The notes under the pieces: generated by a model
What the model saw: only the letters and a program-made list of their open reading frames with translations
The model's database searches: none
Told to the model about the DNA's origin: nothing
Source of the DNA: Devosia oryziradicis
Lineage (GTDB): Bacteria; Pseudomonadota; Alphaproteobacteria; Rhizobiales; Devosiaceae
Direction of reading: 5' to 3'
DNA length: 64,000 nt
Assembly: GCF_016698645.1 (NCBI RefSeq)
Contig: NZ_CP068047.1
Coordinates: forward strand, 1,399,001 to 1,463,000
Program-made: the position numbers and the translations under genes
Part shown: positions 1-8,786 of the stretch, piece by piece
Position numbering within the stretch: position 1 is the stretch's first letter
Layout of the letters: the number at the start of each line of letters is the position of its first letter

Positions 1-563
1 TGAAGAACACCCTGGCCATGATCCAGTCGGTGGCACGGCAGACCATTCGCCAGAACCCCGATCCAAAGGACTTCATCGAGGCGTTTTCCGGTCGCCTGCG
101 AACCATTTCGGATGCCCATGTGCTGCTCGCCGACCGAGACTGGTCCGGTGTGCAGCTCTACGAAGTCATTGCTTCCCAGCTGGGTCCCAAGTTCAAGACC
201 AATCCCGACAGGGCAGAGGTGCGCGGTGATGATGTTACCCTGCCGGCCGATCATGCCCTGGGCCTCGGACTGATCCTGCACGAGTTGACGACCAATGCGC
301 ACCGTCACGGCGCCTGGTCGGGCCCGACGGGTACCGTCAACATAGATTGGCAGATCAAGCCTGAGCCAACGCGCGGCCTAGCGCTGACGTGGCGGGAAAG
401 CGGGGGGCCGACAGTATCGGCCCCTGCTGAATATGGCCTTGGTGCCAAGTTGATCGAGCGTAGCCTCGCCAAGGTACTCGACAGCGAGGTGGCGCTGAGT
501 TTTGAACCATCGGGCGTAGTTGCCCGGGTCTGGATGCCGCTGCCGGCGGAGGACGCCGCCTGA
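1..563 (+). CDS. HWE-family sensor histidine kinase, C-terminal part (5' end outside window)
   Basis: Partial gene; the reading frame is already open at base 3 and ends at TGA 561-563. The visible part starts in the dimerisation/phosphoacceptor region just after the expected His (KNTLAMIQSVARQT) and continues into the ATPase domain. The N-box reads HELTTNAHRHGA (about bases 279-314), a WRE tripeptide of the HWE family lies near base 390, and a glycine box GLGAKLIERSLA follows. It would autophosphorylate and pass phosphate to a response regulator. HWE kinases in this group often feed the PhyR/EcfG general stress response, which fits the EcfG-type promoters just downstream. The sensor domain is not visible, so the signal is unknown. 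Confidence 0.85.
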   Translation, partial: KNTLAMIQSVARQTIRQNPDPKDFIEAFSGRLRTISDAHVLLADRDWSGVQLYEVIASQLGPKFKTNPDRAEVRGDDVTLPADHALGLGLILHELTTNAHRHGAWSGPTGTVNIDWQIKPEPTRGLALTWRESGGPTVSAPAEYGLGAKLIERSLAKVLDSEVALSFEPSGVVARVWMPLPAEDAA

Positions 564-566
564 CGG

Positions 567-1004
567 CTAGTCCCCCTTCGGCTCGTTCTGCTTGCGCATC
601 AGGAAATACGCGCCGATCGCGGCTGCGGGCAGGGCGATGGCCCGACCCATGGGCGACTTCAGCACAACAGGCAGGGCGGTCAGCGCCGCCGTGGTGACGA
701 AGGCGCTGGTCTCGGTGGACTTGCGCTTTTCCGCTGCCTGGCGCCGATTTCGGTTTTCCCCGATGCGCGTGCCCAGATACACGGCAAGGGCCAGCACGAT
801 AAAAGCACCGGCCAGGATCAGCGCCGCATAGATACCGCCATAGCGGTCGGCAAGGGCCAGAAATCCCGCGACGATCAGGAACACCACACCAACCAGCGCA
901 AGGCCGAACATCACCACATTGACGATGATGGTGTTGCGGACCCGGGCGGTGATGGATTCGACCTCTATGCCGAGCAAGGCGGCAAGCGGAACGAGCAGAT
1001 GCAT
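567..1004 (-). CDS. holin-superfamily-III-like small membrane protein
   Basis: 145 aa. An N-terminal hydrophobic hairpin (about residues 28-50 and 58-80) is followed by a basic stretch (RIGENRNRRQAAEKRK) and a second weakly hydrophobic segment near residues 105-135. This resembles the chromosomal 'putative holin superfamily III' proteins (Phage_holin_3_6 type), which in alphaproteobacteria usually sit beside DUF883 genes and are not part of a prophage. It follows the DUF883 gene after a 2-base gap, so the two are probably co-transcribed and coupled; there is no clear ribosome binding site of its own. The role is unknown; an envelope stress function is inferred from the neighbours. Confidence 0.65.
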   Translation of the reverse strand: MHLLVPLAALLGIEVESITARVRNTIIVNVVMFGLALVGVVFLIVAGFLALADRYGGIYAALILAGAFIVLALAVYLGTRIGENRNRRQAAEKRKSTETSAFVTTAALTALPVVLKSPMGRAIALPAAAIGAYFLMRKQNEPKGD

Positions 1005-1006
1005 GG

Positions 1007-1384
1007 TTAGTGCCGGGACAGCAGGGCGAGAATGAAGCCGATGCCCAGGGCGCTGGCGACGGCGGTCAAAGGTTTTTCGCGGATGGTGTCCTTGATCTGC
1101 TGCTCAAGGGCGCTGGCCTGCTCCTGGACGTCCTCAACGACGTGCTGGCCCTGGCGCTGGAGATGGCGCGCTTCGCTCTTGGCGACATCGCGGACTTCGT
1201 TGACCTTTTCATTGCTCAGGCGGGCAAGCGTGGATGCAATGGCCTTGATGTCATCCTGCAGCTGGGCAACCTGATCCTCGAGCCGCGCTTCGCGCGCGCT
1301 GGTCGTGGCTGCCCCGGCACGGTTGCCGGTGGTTCGAGCCGATCGCGTGGTGCGGCCGGGGGCCATGTCGGGGGTGTTCGCCAT
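1007..1384 (-). CDS. DUF883 (ElaB/YqjD-like) membrane-anchored protein
   Basis: 125 aa from ATG 1384. This start has an AGGAG six bases upstream; the frame stays open further upstream but runs through the promoter. There is a Ser/Thr/Arg-rich N terminus, then a long amphipathic helix (about residues 32-100, many Glu/Lys/Gln), and a C-terminal anchor of the form KPLTAVASALGIGFILALLSRH-type at the very end. That tail (Pro, Gly-rich helix, terminal Arg-His) is typical of ElaB/YqjD/DUF883 proteins, which in E. coli are inner-membrane proteins that bind ribosomes in stationary phase. It sits first in an operon with the holin-like gene behind an EcfG-type promoter. Confidence 0.8.
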   Translation of the reverse strand: MANTPDMAPGRTTRSARTTGNRAGAATTSAREARLEDQVAQLQDDIKAIASTLARLSNEKVNEVRDVAKSEARHLQRQGQHVVEDVQEQASALEQQIKDTIREKPLTAVASALGIGFILALLSRH

Positions 1385-1412
1385 TTGACGCTCCTGTCGT
1401 AGTTTGTGGTTC

Positions 1413-1437
1413 AACGTGCGGAAAACCCTGCGGTTCC
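1413..1437 (-). promoter_or_regulatory. EcfG-type (general stress) promoter for the DUF883 gene
   Basis: On the minus strand GGAAC (1437-1433) is followed after exactly 16 bases by CGTT (1416-1413). This matches the alphaproteobacterial EcfG sigma consensus GGAAC-N16/17-CGTT. Transcription would start near 1406, giving a short leader that carries the AGGAG before ATG 1384. Confidence 0.7.
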
Positions 1438-1585
1438 AGCGCGGTACAAAGAAGACACCCCGAGGCACGCTGGGTGCATCGGGGTGGCTAAGGGGCGGGC
1501 GAAAGGGGGGCAGCTTTCAGCCCGCGGGCGCCTCTCACTGTGTGAGAACCGGAAACCGGCTGCGCCTGTTATCGTTTTGGGAGTG

Positions 1586-1744
1586 CTAGATGCGTCCCAT
1601 CAGAACCAGGATGAGGACGACAACCAGGACAACACCCAGGATGCCGGACGGGAAGTAGCCGAAGCCGCGCGAGTAGCCCCAGTTGGGAAGCGCGCCGATC
1701 AGCAGCAGAATGAGGATAATGATGAGGATTGTTCCCAGACCCAT
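1586..1744 (-). CDS. DUF3309 small membrane protein
   Basis: 52 aa, ATG at 1744, TAG at 1586-1588, with AAGGAG eight bases before the ATG. The sequence begins MGLGTILIIILILLLIGALP, continues with a NWGYSRGFGYFPSG hinge and ends in a second hydrophobic run closing with MGRI. The two-helix layout with the P-x-W-x-Y-S-R-G-x-G-Y-x-P-S-G hinge is diagnostic of the DUF3309 family, common in rhizobia and relatives. Function is unknown; members are often stress-induced. It lies 45 bases downstream of the 54-aa gene and is probably transcribed with it from the EcfG-type promoter at 2000-2025. Confidence 0.88.
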   Translation of the reverse strand: MGLGTILIIILILLLIGALPNWGYSRGFGYFPSGILGVVLVVVLILVLMGRI

Positions 1745-1789
1745 GGTCGGTCTCCTTGGTTATTATTCTTGTGACGCTTTGGTGCCGGG

Positions 1790-1954
1790 CTAGAGTATGG
1801 CCAGCATCAGGGCGGCGGCGGTGATCAGGATAAACATTGCCGGTGCGAGAGCTTTGAACACGTCGGCATAATGGGTTTCCCCGTCATAGCCTTCGGCCCA
1901 TACCGTCGCGGTGCGGCTGGCGTTCTCGAGCGCCTTGATTTCCATGTGAGTCAC
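1790..1954 (-). CDS. small single-pass membrane protein, hypothetical
   Basis: 54 aa starting at GTG 1954, chosen because GGGGAGG lies five bases upstream; an in-frame ATG at 1945 gives 51 aa but lies too far from that site. The N-terminal half is polar (MEIKALENASRTATVWAEGY) and the C-terminal 20 residues form one membrane segment (APAMFILITAAALMLAIL). I do not recognise the family. An EcfG-type promoter starts about 46 bases upstream and the DUF3309 gene follows, so a stress-related envelope role is inferred. Confidence 0.6.
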   Translation of the reverse strand: MTHMEIKALENASRTATVWAEGYDGETHYADVFKALAPAMFILITAAALMLAIL

Positions 1955-1999
1955 GCCTGCCTCCCCATTGATCGCCACGCAGTGTTGCGCTGCCCCATG

Positions 2000-2025
2000 A
2001 ACGGAGCGGGGTCGGCTTTGGTTCC
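2000..2025 (-). promoter_or_regulatory. EcfG-type promoter for the 54-aa gene and DUF3309
   Basis: On the minus strand GGAAC (2025-2021), 17-base spacer, CGTT (2003-2000). This fits GGAAC-N16/17-CGTT. It lies at the right distance upstream of GTG 1954 and is the second such promoter within 600 bases. Confidence 0.6.
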
Positions 2026-2054
2026 GTGCCGGCAATTGAAACAATTGAATGGGG

Positions 2055-2933
2055 TTATTCGACCCGAACCACGTCCACCGACTGCCTGGTCTCGTGCGAG
2101 CCATGGGTCTTGAGCACGCCAACGATAGGCGAGATGTCGGCATAGTCCCGGCCATGGCCGATCGAGATATGATCGGGTCCGGCGATCATGGCATTGGTGG
2201 GGTCGAATTCCATCCAGCCAACATGCTGACCGCACCAGGCGCGCACCCAGGCATGCATGGCGTCGGCGCCCTCCAGTCGCGGCTTTCCAGGCGGGGGATT
2301 GGTGCGGAGAAAACCAGATACGTAGCCGGCTGGGATGCCCAGGCCGCGCAGGCCGGCAATCATCACATGGGCGAAATCCTGGCACACCCCCTTGCGCAGG
2401 GCAAAGGCCTCGGCGGGCTTGGTTTCAACGTCCGTCGCCTTGGGGTCGTAGGCAAAGTTGCGGTGGATGGCCATGCACAGTGCGAGCGCCGCGGTCATCA
2501 CCGAGGGCATTTCGGCCGTAACCTGCTCGGCATATTCGGTAATGGCGGGCACCAGTTGTACGCGCGGCGAGGCGGCCAGGAAATGGTGCGGGCTGTCGGG
2601 CTGAACCGACCAGTACCGGGCGATCTCCTGCTGCAGGCCGGCGCGCGATGGCGACAGGTCCGCGGGCGGATGAAGATCTTCGACCTGGACGCGCGCGGTC
2701 AACCGGATGGACAGGTGGTCATGCGGTGCCAGATAGGTGAGCCGCGTGACCGAATTGCCGAAGAAATCGGTGAAGCTGCTTTCGCGCTGGGGCCGCGGTT
2801 CAAAGGATAGCCCGGCGGCGACGACACGCTGGACGCCGGGGACCGTGGCCGGCGCCACACGGATAAGATGGCGACCGCCGTGGACGATGGCGTCGTAGTC
2901 GTAGTGCAGTTCGAGGCGGACATCGTAGAGCAT
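2055..2933 (-). CDS. transglutaminase-like cysteine protease family protein
   Basis: 292 aa. An N-terminal beta domain of the bacterial transglutaminase type (about residues 1-90) precedes a transglutaminase core with the full triad: Cys184 in KGVCQDFAHV, His227 in AMHAWV and Asp244 in MEFDPTN. Such proteins act as cysteine peptidases or amide-bond transferases; no signal peptide is visible, so a cytoplasmic location is inferred. It is the last gene of a three-gene minus-strand operon and begins 5 bases after the ATP-grasp/alpha-E gene ends. Its partners (ATP-grasp ligase, alpha-E, DUF2126) form a conserved set predicted by comparative genomics to make and trim a peptide modification. The substrate is unknown. 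Confidence 0.9.
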   Translation of the reverse strand: MLYDVRLELHYDYDAIVHGGRHLIRVAPATVPGVQRVVAAGLSFEPRPQRESSFTDFFGNSVTRLTYLAPHDHLSIRLTARVQVEDLHPPADLSPSRAGLQQEIARYWSVQPDSPHHFLAASPRVQLVPAITEYAEQVTAEMPSVMTAALALCMAIHRNFAYDPKATDVETKPAEAFALRKGVCQDFAHVMIAGLRGLGIPAGYVSGFLRTNPPPGKPRLEGADAMHAWVRAWCGQHVGWMEFDPTNAMIAGPDHISIGHGRDYADISPIVGVLKTHGSHETRQSVDVVRVE

Positions 2934-2938
2934 GACGG

Positions 2939-5347
2939 CTACACGAAATAGGCCGCGGCTACGAGGCCAGCCAGCATGCCGGTATCGGCGGCCAGCTTGT
3001 CCAGGCGCTTTGGAGTCATGTCGGCGGCAACCGCGATGCGGAGGTCGGTTTCGATCTGCAGCGCGGCCTTCGCGACAGGGGACATGATGCCGTCGTCAAT
3101 CCCGCCCGGCAGCATTTCGATCTGCGTGCGGAGCTCGGTGACCTGGAACTGTACCGAGCGCGGATTGAGCGGGTCCAGGACCAGGAGGTCCGTGGCGCTC
3201 TGCGTGCCGGCGGTCACCGAATAGCGGCGGCGGTGTGACATCACGCTGTCGCCGATTTCGAGCAGCATTTCCAGTGAGCCGTCAGGTGCGTCCTTGTCGG
3301 TCAGGTGGCTGACGATGCGCGCGGTCTGTATGGCGCGTTCGAGCCGGCGGCCGAGTTCGAGGAAGCGCCAGCCGGCGAAGCGGTACATGTTTTCGTGCAC
3401 GAGACCCGAGAAACCGGCCAGCTTGCGCAGCAGCACGGTCATGGCACGCGTGGCGTCGTCACCCGGCTTGATGCGGGTGGCAAAGCGCTGGGCTGTCTTC
3501 TGCAGATCGTTTAGCGCCAGCCAGCCGTCGGGCGAGAAGCGATCCCGGATCTGTCCGGCGCTGTGCACCGCGCTGTCGATCGAGGCGAGCAGGCCCTGGG
3601 GCATGGCTTCGCTGGCATCGACATCGATCGTTTCGAGGAAATCGGCGCAATGCGTGAGGATGGGCAGGTCGGCCTTGCTCAACTCGGCGAGGCGGGCGTT
3701 GTATGCGCGCAGGATGCGGACCTGGGCCTCGCAGCGCTCGGCATAGCGACCCAGCCAGATCAGATTGTCGGCGGCGCGGCTCGGCAGGCTGCCGGGGGCA
3801 TTGCGGACCAGCTTCTGTCCATCCTGCGGCAGCAGCGAAACCCGCTCAACCGGCTTGGATGACAATACCCAGACGTCGGCCGCCTGGCCGCCGCGCTGCA
3901 TCGAGATGGCCGAGGCATCGTTGGTCGAGCCGACGCGGGCGAAGCCGCCGGGCATGATGGTCCAGCCCTGCGCCGTGCGCGCCGCATAGACGCGCAGCGT
4001 GATGGGCCGCGGCTGCAGCTTGCCATCGACATAAACCGGCGCGGTCGAGAGCTGCACCGGCTCCTGGCCCACATAGTCGGCGCCACCGGCGCGGATGCGC
4101 TCGATCAACATCGCCTTCTGTTCCGGCGGTATTGTCGAGCCCAGTGCGGTGCCGCGCAGGTCATCGAAGGGCAGGGTGGTCGCAAAGGCGGGACCGATCA
4201 GCATGTCATCAAAATTGTCGAGGACGTGCTGCTGTTCGCGCGGCTGGCCGCACCACCAGGTGGCAATCTCGGGCAGCAGGAGGTCCTCACCCAGCAGCTT
4301 CTGCGCCAGGCGCGGGACGAAGGCGGCAAGGGCACGGGTTTCGAGGAAACCGGTGCCAAGCGCGTTGATCATGGAGATAGAGCCGTTGCGCAGGGCCTCC
4401 ACCATGCCCGGCGTGCCGATACGGCTGTCGTAGCGCAGCTCGAGCGGATCGACGAAGCTGGCGTCGACACGGCGCCACAGCGCGCTGACCGGCTTGAGGC
4501 CGGCCACGGTGCGCACCATGACCTTGCCGTCCTCGACGATCAGGTCATCGCCTTCGAGCAGCATCAGGCCCAGGTAGCGGGCGATATAGGCGTGTTCGAA
4601 ATAGGTTTCGTTGAGCTGGCCCGGCGTCAGGATACCCACCGGGCCGCCGTCGCGCTCGGCGCCCGCGAACAGCGTATCGCGAAAGCCGCGGAAGAAACCG
4701 GCCAGCCGGTGCACATTCATGTCCGCATAGATGTCGGAGAGGGCGCGGGTGGTGGCGACGCGGTTTTCCAGGGCAAAGCCGGCACCTGATGGTGCCTGCG
4801 CGCGGTCACCCAGCACCCACCATGCGCCATCAGGCCCGCGGCCCAGTTCGAATGCGCAGAAATGCAGGTGGTGATTGCTTGCCGGCTTGACCCCGACCAG
4901 CGGGCGCAGGAACTCGCCATTGCGGGCCACCAGTTCCGGCGGCAGCAGGCCCTGCTGCACCAGGGTATTATCGCCATAGACGTCGGCGATGACGGTTTCG
5001 AGCAATTCGGCGCGCTGGATCAGGCCGGCGCTGATGCGTGACCAGTCGGCCTCGTCGATCAGCAGGGGGACATGGGCCAGCGGCCAATCACGCTCCTTGC
5101 CCTCGGCGCCATCATACTTGCGATAGAAGACGCCGGCGTCGCGAAGATACTGGTCCGCGCGCTCGAAACGGGCGGCCAGCTCGGTCGGCCCGAGCTTGTC
5201 GAAGGCCGACATCAGCTGGGCCCAACCGGGCCGGACATTGCCGTGGGCATCGATCATCTCGTCGGGCACGCCTGGTTGCAGGCGATAGTCGGCGACGATG
5301 CTCGGTCCGGCCGGAGGCGTGTCCCGCGTCTTTTGATTCCGTGTCAT
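2939..5347 (-). CDS. circularly permuted ATP-grasp / alpha-E domain fusion protein
   Basis: 802 aa. Residues about 20-490 match the circularly permuted ATP-grasp type 2 family (motifs such as GVFYRKYDG, RPLVGVKP, GFLETRALAAF, ATWWCGQPREQQHVL, YVGQEPVQLSTAP). Residues about 500-800 are the helical alpha-E (DUF403) domain (ADNLIWLGRYAERCEAQVR, ending TGMLAGLVAAAYFV). In many bacteria these are two adjacent genes; here they are fused. The ATP-grasp part should activate a carboxylate and form an amide bond, as predicted for this family of amidoligases; the alpha-E partner has no known activity. It starts 3 bases after the DUF2126 gene, implying tight co-translation. Confidence 0.9.
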   Translation of the reverse strand: MTRNQKTRDTPPAGPSIVADYRLQPGVPDEMIDAHGNVRPGWAQLMSAFDKLGPTELAARFERADQYLRDAGVFYRKYDGAEGKERDWPLAHVPLLIDEADWSRISAGLIQRAELLETVIADVYGDNTLVQQGLLPPELVARNGEFLRPLVGVKPASNHHLHFCAFELGRGPDGAWWVLGDRAQAPSGAGFALENRVATTRALSDIYADMNVHRLAGFFRGFRDTLFAGAERDGGPVGILTPGQLNETYFEHAYIARYLGLMLLEGDDLIVEDGKVMVRTVAGLKPVSALWRRVDASFVDPLELRYDSRIGTPGMVEALRNGSISMINALGTGFLETRALAAFVPRLAQKLLGEDLLLPEIATWWCGQPREQQHVLDNFDDMLIGPAFATTLPFDDLRGTALGSTIPPEQKAMLIERIRAGGADYVGQEPVQLSTAPVYVDGKLQPRPITLRVYAARTAQGWTIMPGGFARVGSTNDASAISMQRGGQAADVWVLSSKPVERVSLLPQDGQKLVRNAPGSLPSRAADNLIWLGRYAERCEAQVRILRAYNARLAELSKADLPILTHCADFLETIDVDASEAMPQGLLASIDSAVHSAGQIRDRFSPDGWLALNDLQKTAQRFATRIKPGDDATRAMTVLLRKLAGFSGLVHENMYRFAGWRFLELGRRLERAIQTARIVSHLTDKDAPDGSLEMLLEIGDSVMSHRRRYSVTAGTQSATDLLVLDPLNPRSVQFQVTELRTQIEMLPGGIDDGIMSPVAKAALQIETDLRIAVAADMTPKRLDKLAADTGMLAGLVAAAYFV

Positions 5348-5350
5348 CGG

Positions 5351-8300
5351 CTACCAGAAGCGCGGGGGCCGGCGCAGGTCAAGCGTCAGCGGGAATTCGT
5401 CCGCAGGCTTTTCCGAGCGCAGTTCGTAGCCGCCAGCCGTGTAGTTTTGCGGGATGAAGCGCGCGAGGCGGCGGGCTTCGGCCTCGTTGCCGTTGACGGG
5501 GAAGGTGTCGTAGCTGCGGCCACCCGGATGGGCGACATGGTAGACGCAGCCACCTACCGGGCGCTGGGTCCAAGTGTCATAGATGTCGAAGACCAGGGGG
5601 GTGTTGACCGGCAGCACGGGGTGGAGACCCGAGGCGGGCTGCCAGGCCTTGTAGCGAACGCCGGCGACGGAAGTGCCCTTGGTATCGGTCGGCCGCAATG
5701 GCACCGGGCGCTGGTTGCAGGTAACGGCATAGCGCTCGGGGTTGAGCCCTTCGAGCTTGACCTGCAGGCGTTCGACCGAGCTGTCGACGAAGCGCACCGT
5801 GCCGCCGATGGCGCCCTGTTCGCCCATGACATGCCAGGGTTCGAGGGCTTGCCGCAGTTCGAGATGAACGCCTTCATATTCGACCTCGCCGCAGAAGGGG
5901 AAGCGGAATTCGAGCTGGGCGGCGAACCAGGCCGGGTCAAGCCTGAAACCGTGCCGATCGAGATCGGCGAGGACGTCGAGGAAGTCCTGCCACACGTAGT
6001 GGGGGAGCATGAGCCGATCATGCAGCGTGGTGCCCCAACGGGCAAAGCTGCCATCGGCCGGGTCGGTCCAGTAGCGGGCGATCAGCGCGCGGATCAGCAC
6101 CTGCTGAGCCAGCGACATGCGGGCATTGGGCGGCATCTCGAAGCCGCGGAATTCAACCAGACCCAGGCGGCCGGTGGGGCCGTCGGGGGAATAGAGTTTG
6201 TCGATGCAGATTTCCGAGCGATGCGTGTTGCCCGTGACGTCGACAAGGAGGTTGCGGAACAGTCGATCGACCAGCCAAGGCGGCGGCGCCGGCTCACCCG
6301 ATGCAGGGTGGGGCACCTGTGCCATGGCGATTTCGAGTTCGTATAGGCTGTCGTGGCGGGCCTCGTCGAAGCGCGGCGCCTGGCTGGTCGGGCCGATGAA
6401 CAGCCCCGAGAACAGGTAGCTCATCGCCGGGTGCCGCTGCCAATGCAGCACCAGCGACTTGAGCAGGTCAGGCCGGCGCAGGAATGGGCTGTCATGCGGG
6501 GTGGCGCCGCCGACGACCACATGATTGCCGCCGCCGGTGCCAGTATGGCGGCCATCGATCATGAACTTGTCGGCGCCCAGGCGCGACTGGCGGGCCTCTT
6601 CGTAGATGGCCGAGGTGGTGGCGACGCAATCATCCCAGCTCGACGCCGGATGAATATTGACCTCGATGACACCAGGATCGGGCGCGACGCGGATGACGTT
6701 GAGGCGCGGATCGTGCGGCGGCGCATAGCCTTCCAGATGCACCGGCTGGCCGATCTCCCGGGCCGCGGCCTCGGTGGCGGCGACGAGTTCCAGATAGTCC
6801 TCGAGCTTTTCAACCGGCGGCAGGAAGACGCAAAGCCTGTGATCGCGGATTTCGGCGGTGACTGCGGTCCGCACCTGGCCCTCGATCTCGCTGATCTGCT
6901 GCTCGACCCGCTCCTGCTGTTCGGTGGCGGCAGTGAAATCGGCTGCGAGCTGAGCGCGCGGATCGGCCTTGGGGCGCGCCAGGATTTCGGCCGGATCGGG
7001 GAGGTCGCCGCGCGGCGCGCCGGGGTCCTGCGGCACGACATGGGGATAGCTGGTGGGGCTCAGATGCTTGAGGGAGGCCAGGGGCAGGCGGTAGCCGGCC
7101 GGGCTGTCGCCGGGGGCGAGGAAGAGCTTGCCGCGGCGTGTCTTCCACTTTTCGGTGAGCCATGGGCTCGAGGCCACGGCGTTCCAGCGCTGCACCGGCA
7201 GCACATAGCCGGTGGGATTGTTGAGGCCGCGCTCGAATACCCTGGCGATGCGCGAGCGGGCCTCGGGATCGGCGAGTTCGGAATTGGCCGGATCGACGTT
7301 ATCGGGCAGCCTGGCTTCCTTGAGCAGCCACTCGCCGGGGTCTTCATAGGCCTCGGCAATGGTCTCGCCGGTGAGACCGAGATTGTGCGCAAAAGCTGCC
7401 AGAAATCTTGCAGCATGCTCGTGCGTTGCTGATGTTTTGATGCCCTCGCGGGCGATGAGGCTTTCGTCGGTCCAGACCGGCTTGCCGTCGAGACGCCAAT
7501 AGAGCGAGAAGGTCCAGCGTGGCAGGGTTTCCCCCGGATACCACTTGCCCTGGCCATAATGCAGCATGCCATTGGGCGCAAAACGGTCGCGCAACCGGCG
7601 GATCAGGTCGTCGGCCAGCCTGCGCTTGGTCGGGCCCACGGCGCCGGTATTCCACTCGTCGGATTCAAAATCATCGATGGAAACGAAGGTCGGCTCGCCG
7701 CCCATGGTCAGGCGGACGTCGTTGTCCGCCAATATCTTGTCGACCTGCTTGCCAAGGGCATCGAGCTCGTTCCAGCTCTCGTCCGAGAAGGGCTTGGTGA
7801 TGCGCGGGTGCTCGGCGACGCGGGTGACGCGCATGTCGAAGGCGAAATCGACCTCGGCATAGGAAGCGAAGCCCGAAATCGGCGCGGCGTTGCGGTAATG
7901 TGGCGTCGCGGCCAGGGGAACGTGGCTCTCGCCGGTCAGCAGACCCGATGTGGGGTCGAGCCCTACCCAGCCGGCGCCGGGGAGATAGACTTCGCACCAG
8001 GCATGGAGGTCTGTGAAATCGTGGTCGGTGCCGGCGGGGCCGTCGAGCGAAACCAGATCGGGCTTGAGCTGGATGAGGTAGCCGGAAACGAAGCGGGCGG
8101 CAAAACCGAGGTTGCGCAGTGCCTGCACCAGCAACCAACTGGAATCGCGGCAGCTGCCCCTGGCGTTGCCCAGCGTTTCCTCGGGCGTCCAGACGCCGGT
8201 TTCCATGCGCACGATATAGGCGATGTGCTTTTGGATGGAGGCGTTGAGGCCGGTGACGAAGTTCACCGTGTTCTGCGGCGACTTATCGATGCCCGCCAGG

Positions 8301-8689
8301 AACTGCTGCAGCAGGGGACCGGCCGGTTCGGGCTGCATGTAGATCGATAGATCGTCGCGGATATCCTCTGGATACTGGAACGGCCAGATCTCGGCGCTCT
8401 CTTCGACGAAGAAGTCGAACGGGTTGTAGACCGTCATGTCGGCGACGAGGTCGACTTCGATCTTGAGCTCGGTCACCGGCTCGGGGAAGACGAAACGGGT
8501 GAGGAAGTTGCCGTAGGGATCCTGCTGCACATTGACGAAGTGCAGCTCCGGAGAGACCTTGAGCGAATAGCTCAGCACCTTGGTCTTGGAGTGCGGTGCC
8601 GGCTGCAAACGGATGATCTGCGGCTGGAGGATGACCGGGCGGTCATACTTATAGTGCGTCAGGTGATAGACGGCGGCTTTGATCGACAT
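5351..8689 (-). CDS. transglutaminase-DUF2126 large protein
   Basis: 1112 aa. Residues 1-90 form the bacterial transglutaminase N-terminal domain and about 150-260 the transglutaminase core, with Cys180 (GSCRDSSW), His229 ([12 protein letters not shown]) and Asp245 (GLDPTSG). From about residue 300 to the end is DUF2126, including [32 protein letters not shown] and [15 protein letters not shown] motifs; DUF2126 carries glutamine-synthetase-like amidoligase features in published comparative analyses. One protein therefore combines a predicted peptide-bond cutter and a predicted ligase. It is first in the operon with the ATP-grasp/alpha-E fusion and the second transglutaminase. The start ATG 8689 lacks a strong ribosome binding site, but its N terminus matches the family's usual beginning. 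Confidence 0.92.
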   Translation of the reverse strand: MSIKAAVYHLTHYKYDRPVILQPQIIRLQPAPHSKTKVLSYSLKVSPELHFVNVQQDPYGNFLTRFVFPEPVTELKIEVDLVADMTVYNPFDFFVEESAEIWPFQYPEDIRDDLSIYMQPEPAGPLLQQFLAGIDKSPQNTVNFVTGLNASIQKHIAYIVRMETGVWTPEETLGNARGSCRDSSWLLVQALRNLGFAARFVSGYLIQLKPDLVSLDGPAGTDHDFTDLHAWCEVYLPGAGWVGLDPTSGLLTGESHVPLAATPHYRNAAPISGFASYAEVDFAFDMRVTRVAEHPRITKPFSDESWNELDALGKQVDKILADNDVRLTMGGEPTFVSIDDFESDEWNTGAVGPTKRRLADDLIRRLRDRFAPNGMLHYGQGKWYPGETLPRWTFSLYWRLDGKPVWTDESLIAREGIKTSATHEHAARFLAAFAHNLGLTGETIAEAYEDPGEWLLKEARLPDNVDPANSELADPEARSRIARVFERGLNNPTGYVLPVQRWNAVASSPWLTEKWKTRRGKLFLAPGDSPAGYRLPLASLKHLSPTSYPHVVPQDPGAPRGDLPDPAEILARPKADPRAQLAADFTAATEQQERVEQQISEIEGQVRTAVTAEIRDHRLCVFLPPVEKLEDYLELVAATEAAAREIGQPVHLEGYAPPHDPRLNVIRVAPDPGVIEVNIHPASSWDDCVATTSAIYEEARQSRLGADKFMIDGRHTGTGGGNHVVVGGATPHDSPFLRRPDLLKSLVLHWQRHPAMSYLFSGLFIGPTSQAPRFDEARHDSLYELEIAMAQVPHPASGEPAPPPWLVDRLFRNLLVDVTGNTHRSEICIDKLYSPDGPTGRLGLVEFRGFEMPPNARMSLAQQVLIRALIARYWTDPADGSFARWGTTLHDRLMLPHYVWQDFLDVLADLDRHGFRLDPAWFAAQLEFRFPFCGEVEYEGVHLELRQALEPWHVMGEQGAIGGTVRFVDSSVERLQVKLEGLNPERYAVTCNQRPVPLRPTDTKGTSVAGVRYKAWQPASGLHPVLPVNTPLVFDIYDTWTQRPVGGCVYHVAHPGGRSYDTFPVNGNEAEARRLARFIPQNYTAGGYELRSEKPADEFPLTLDLRRPPRFW

Positions 8690-8786
8690 GCGTTCAGGTC
8701 GCTCGCTTCAGGCCACGAATTTGACTTCCCGGCAAGGAGCTTAGCGGGGATTGCCTGGTGGGGCTAGGCGGATGGTGCCCTGGCAC

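Noticed and set aside
567..1004. Holin-like gene as sign of a prophage
   Set aside because: No other phage gene nearby; this holin family is chromosomal and pairs with DUF883.
5072..6346. 424-codon open frame antisense to the ATP-grasp and DUF2126 genes
   Set aside because: Antisense shadow typical of high-GC DNA; lies opposite genes with intact domain motifs and has no recognisable protein features.
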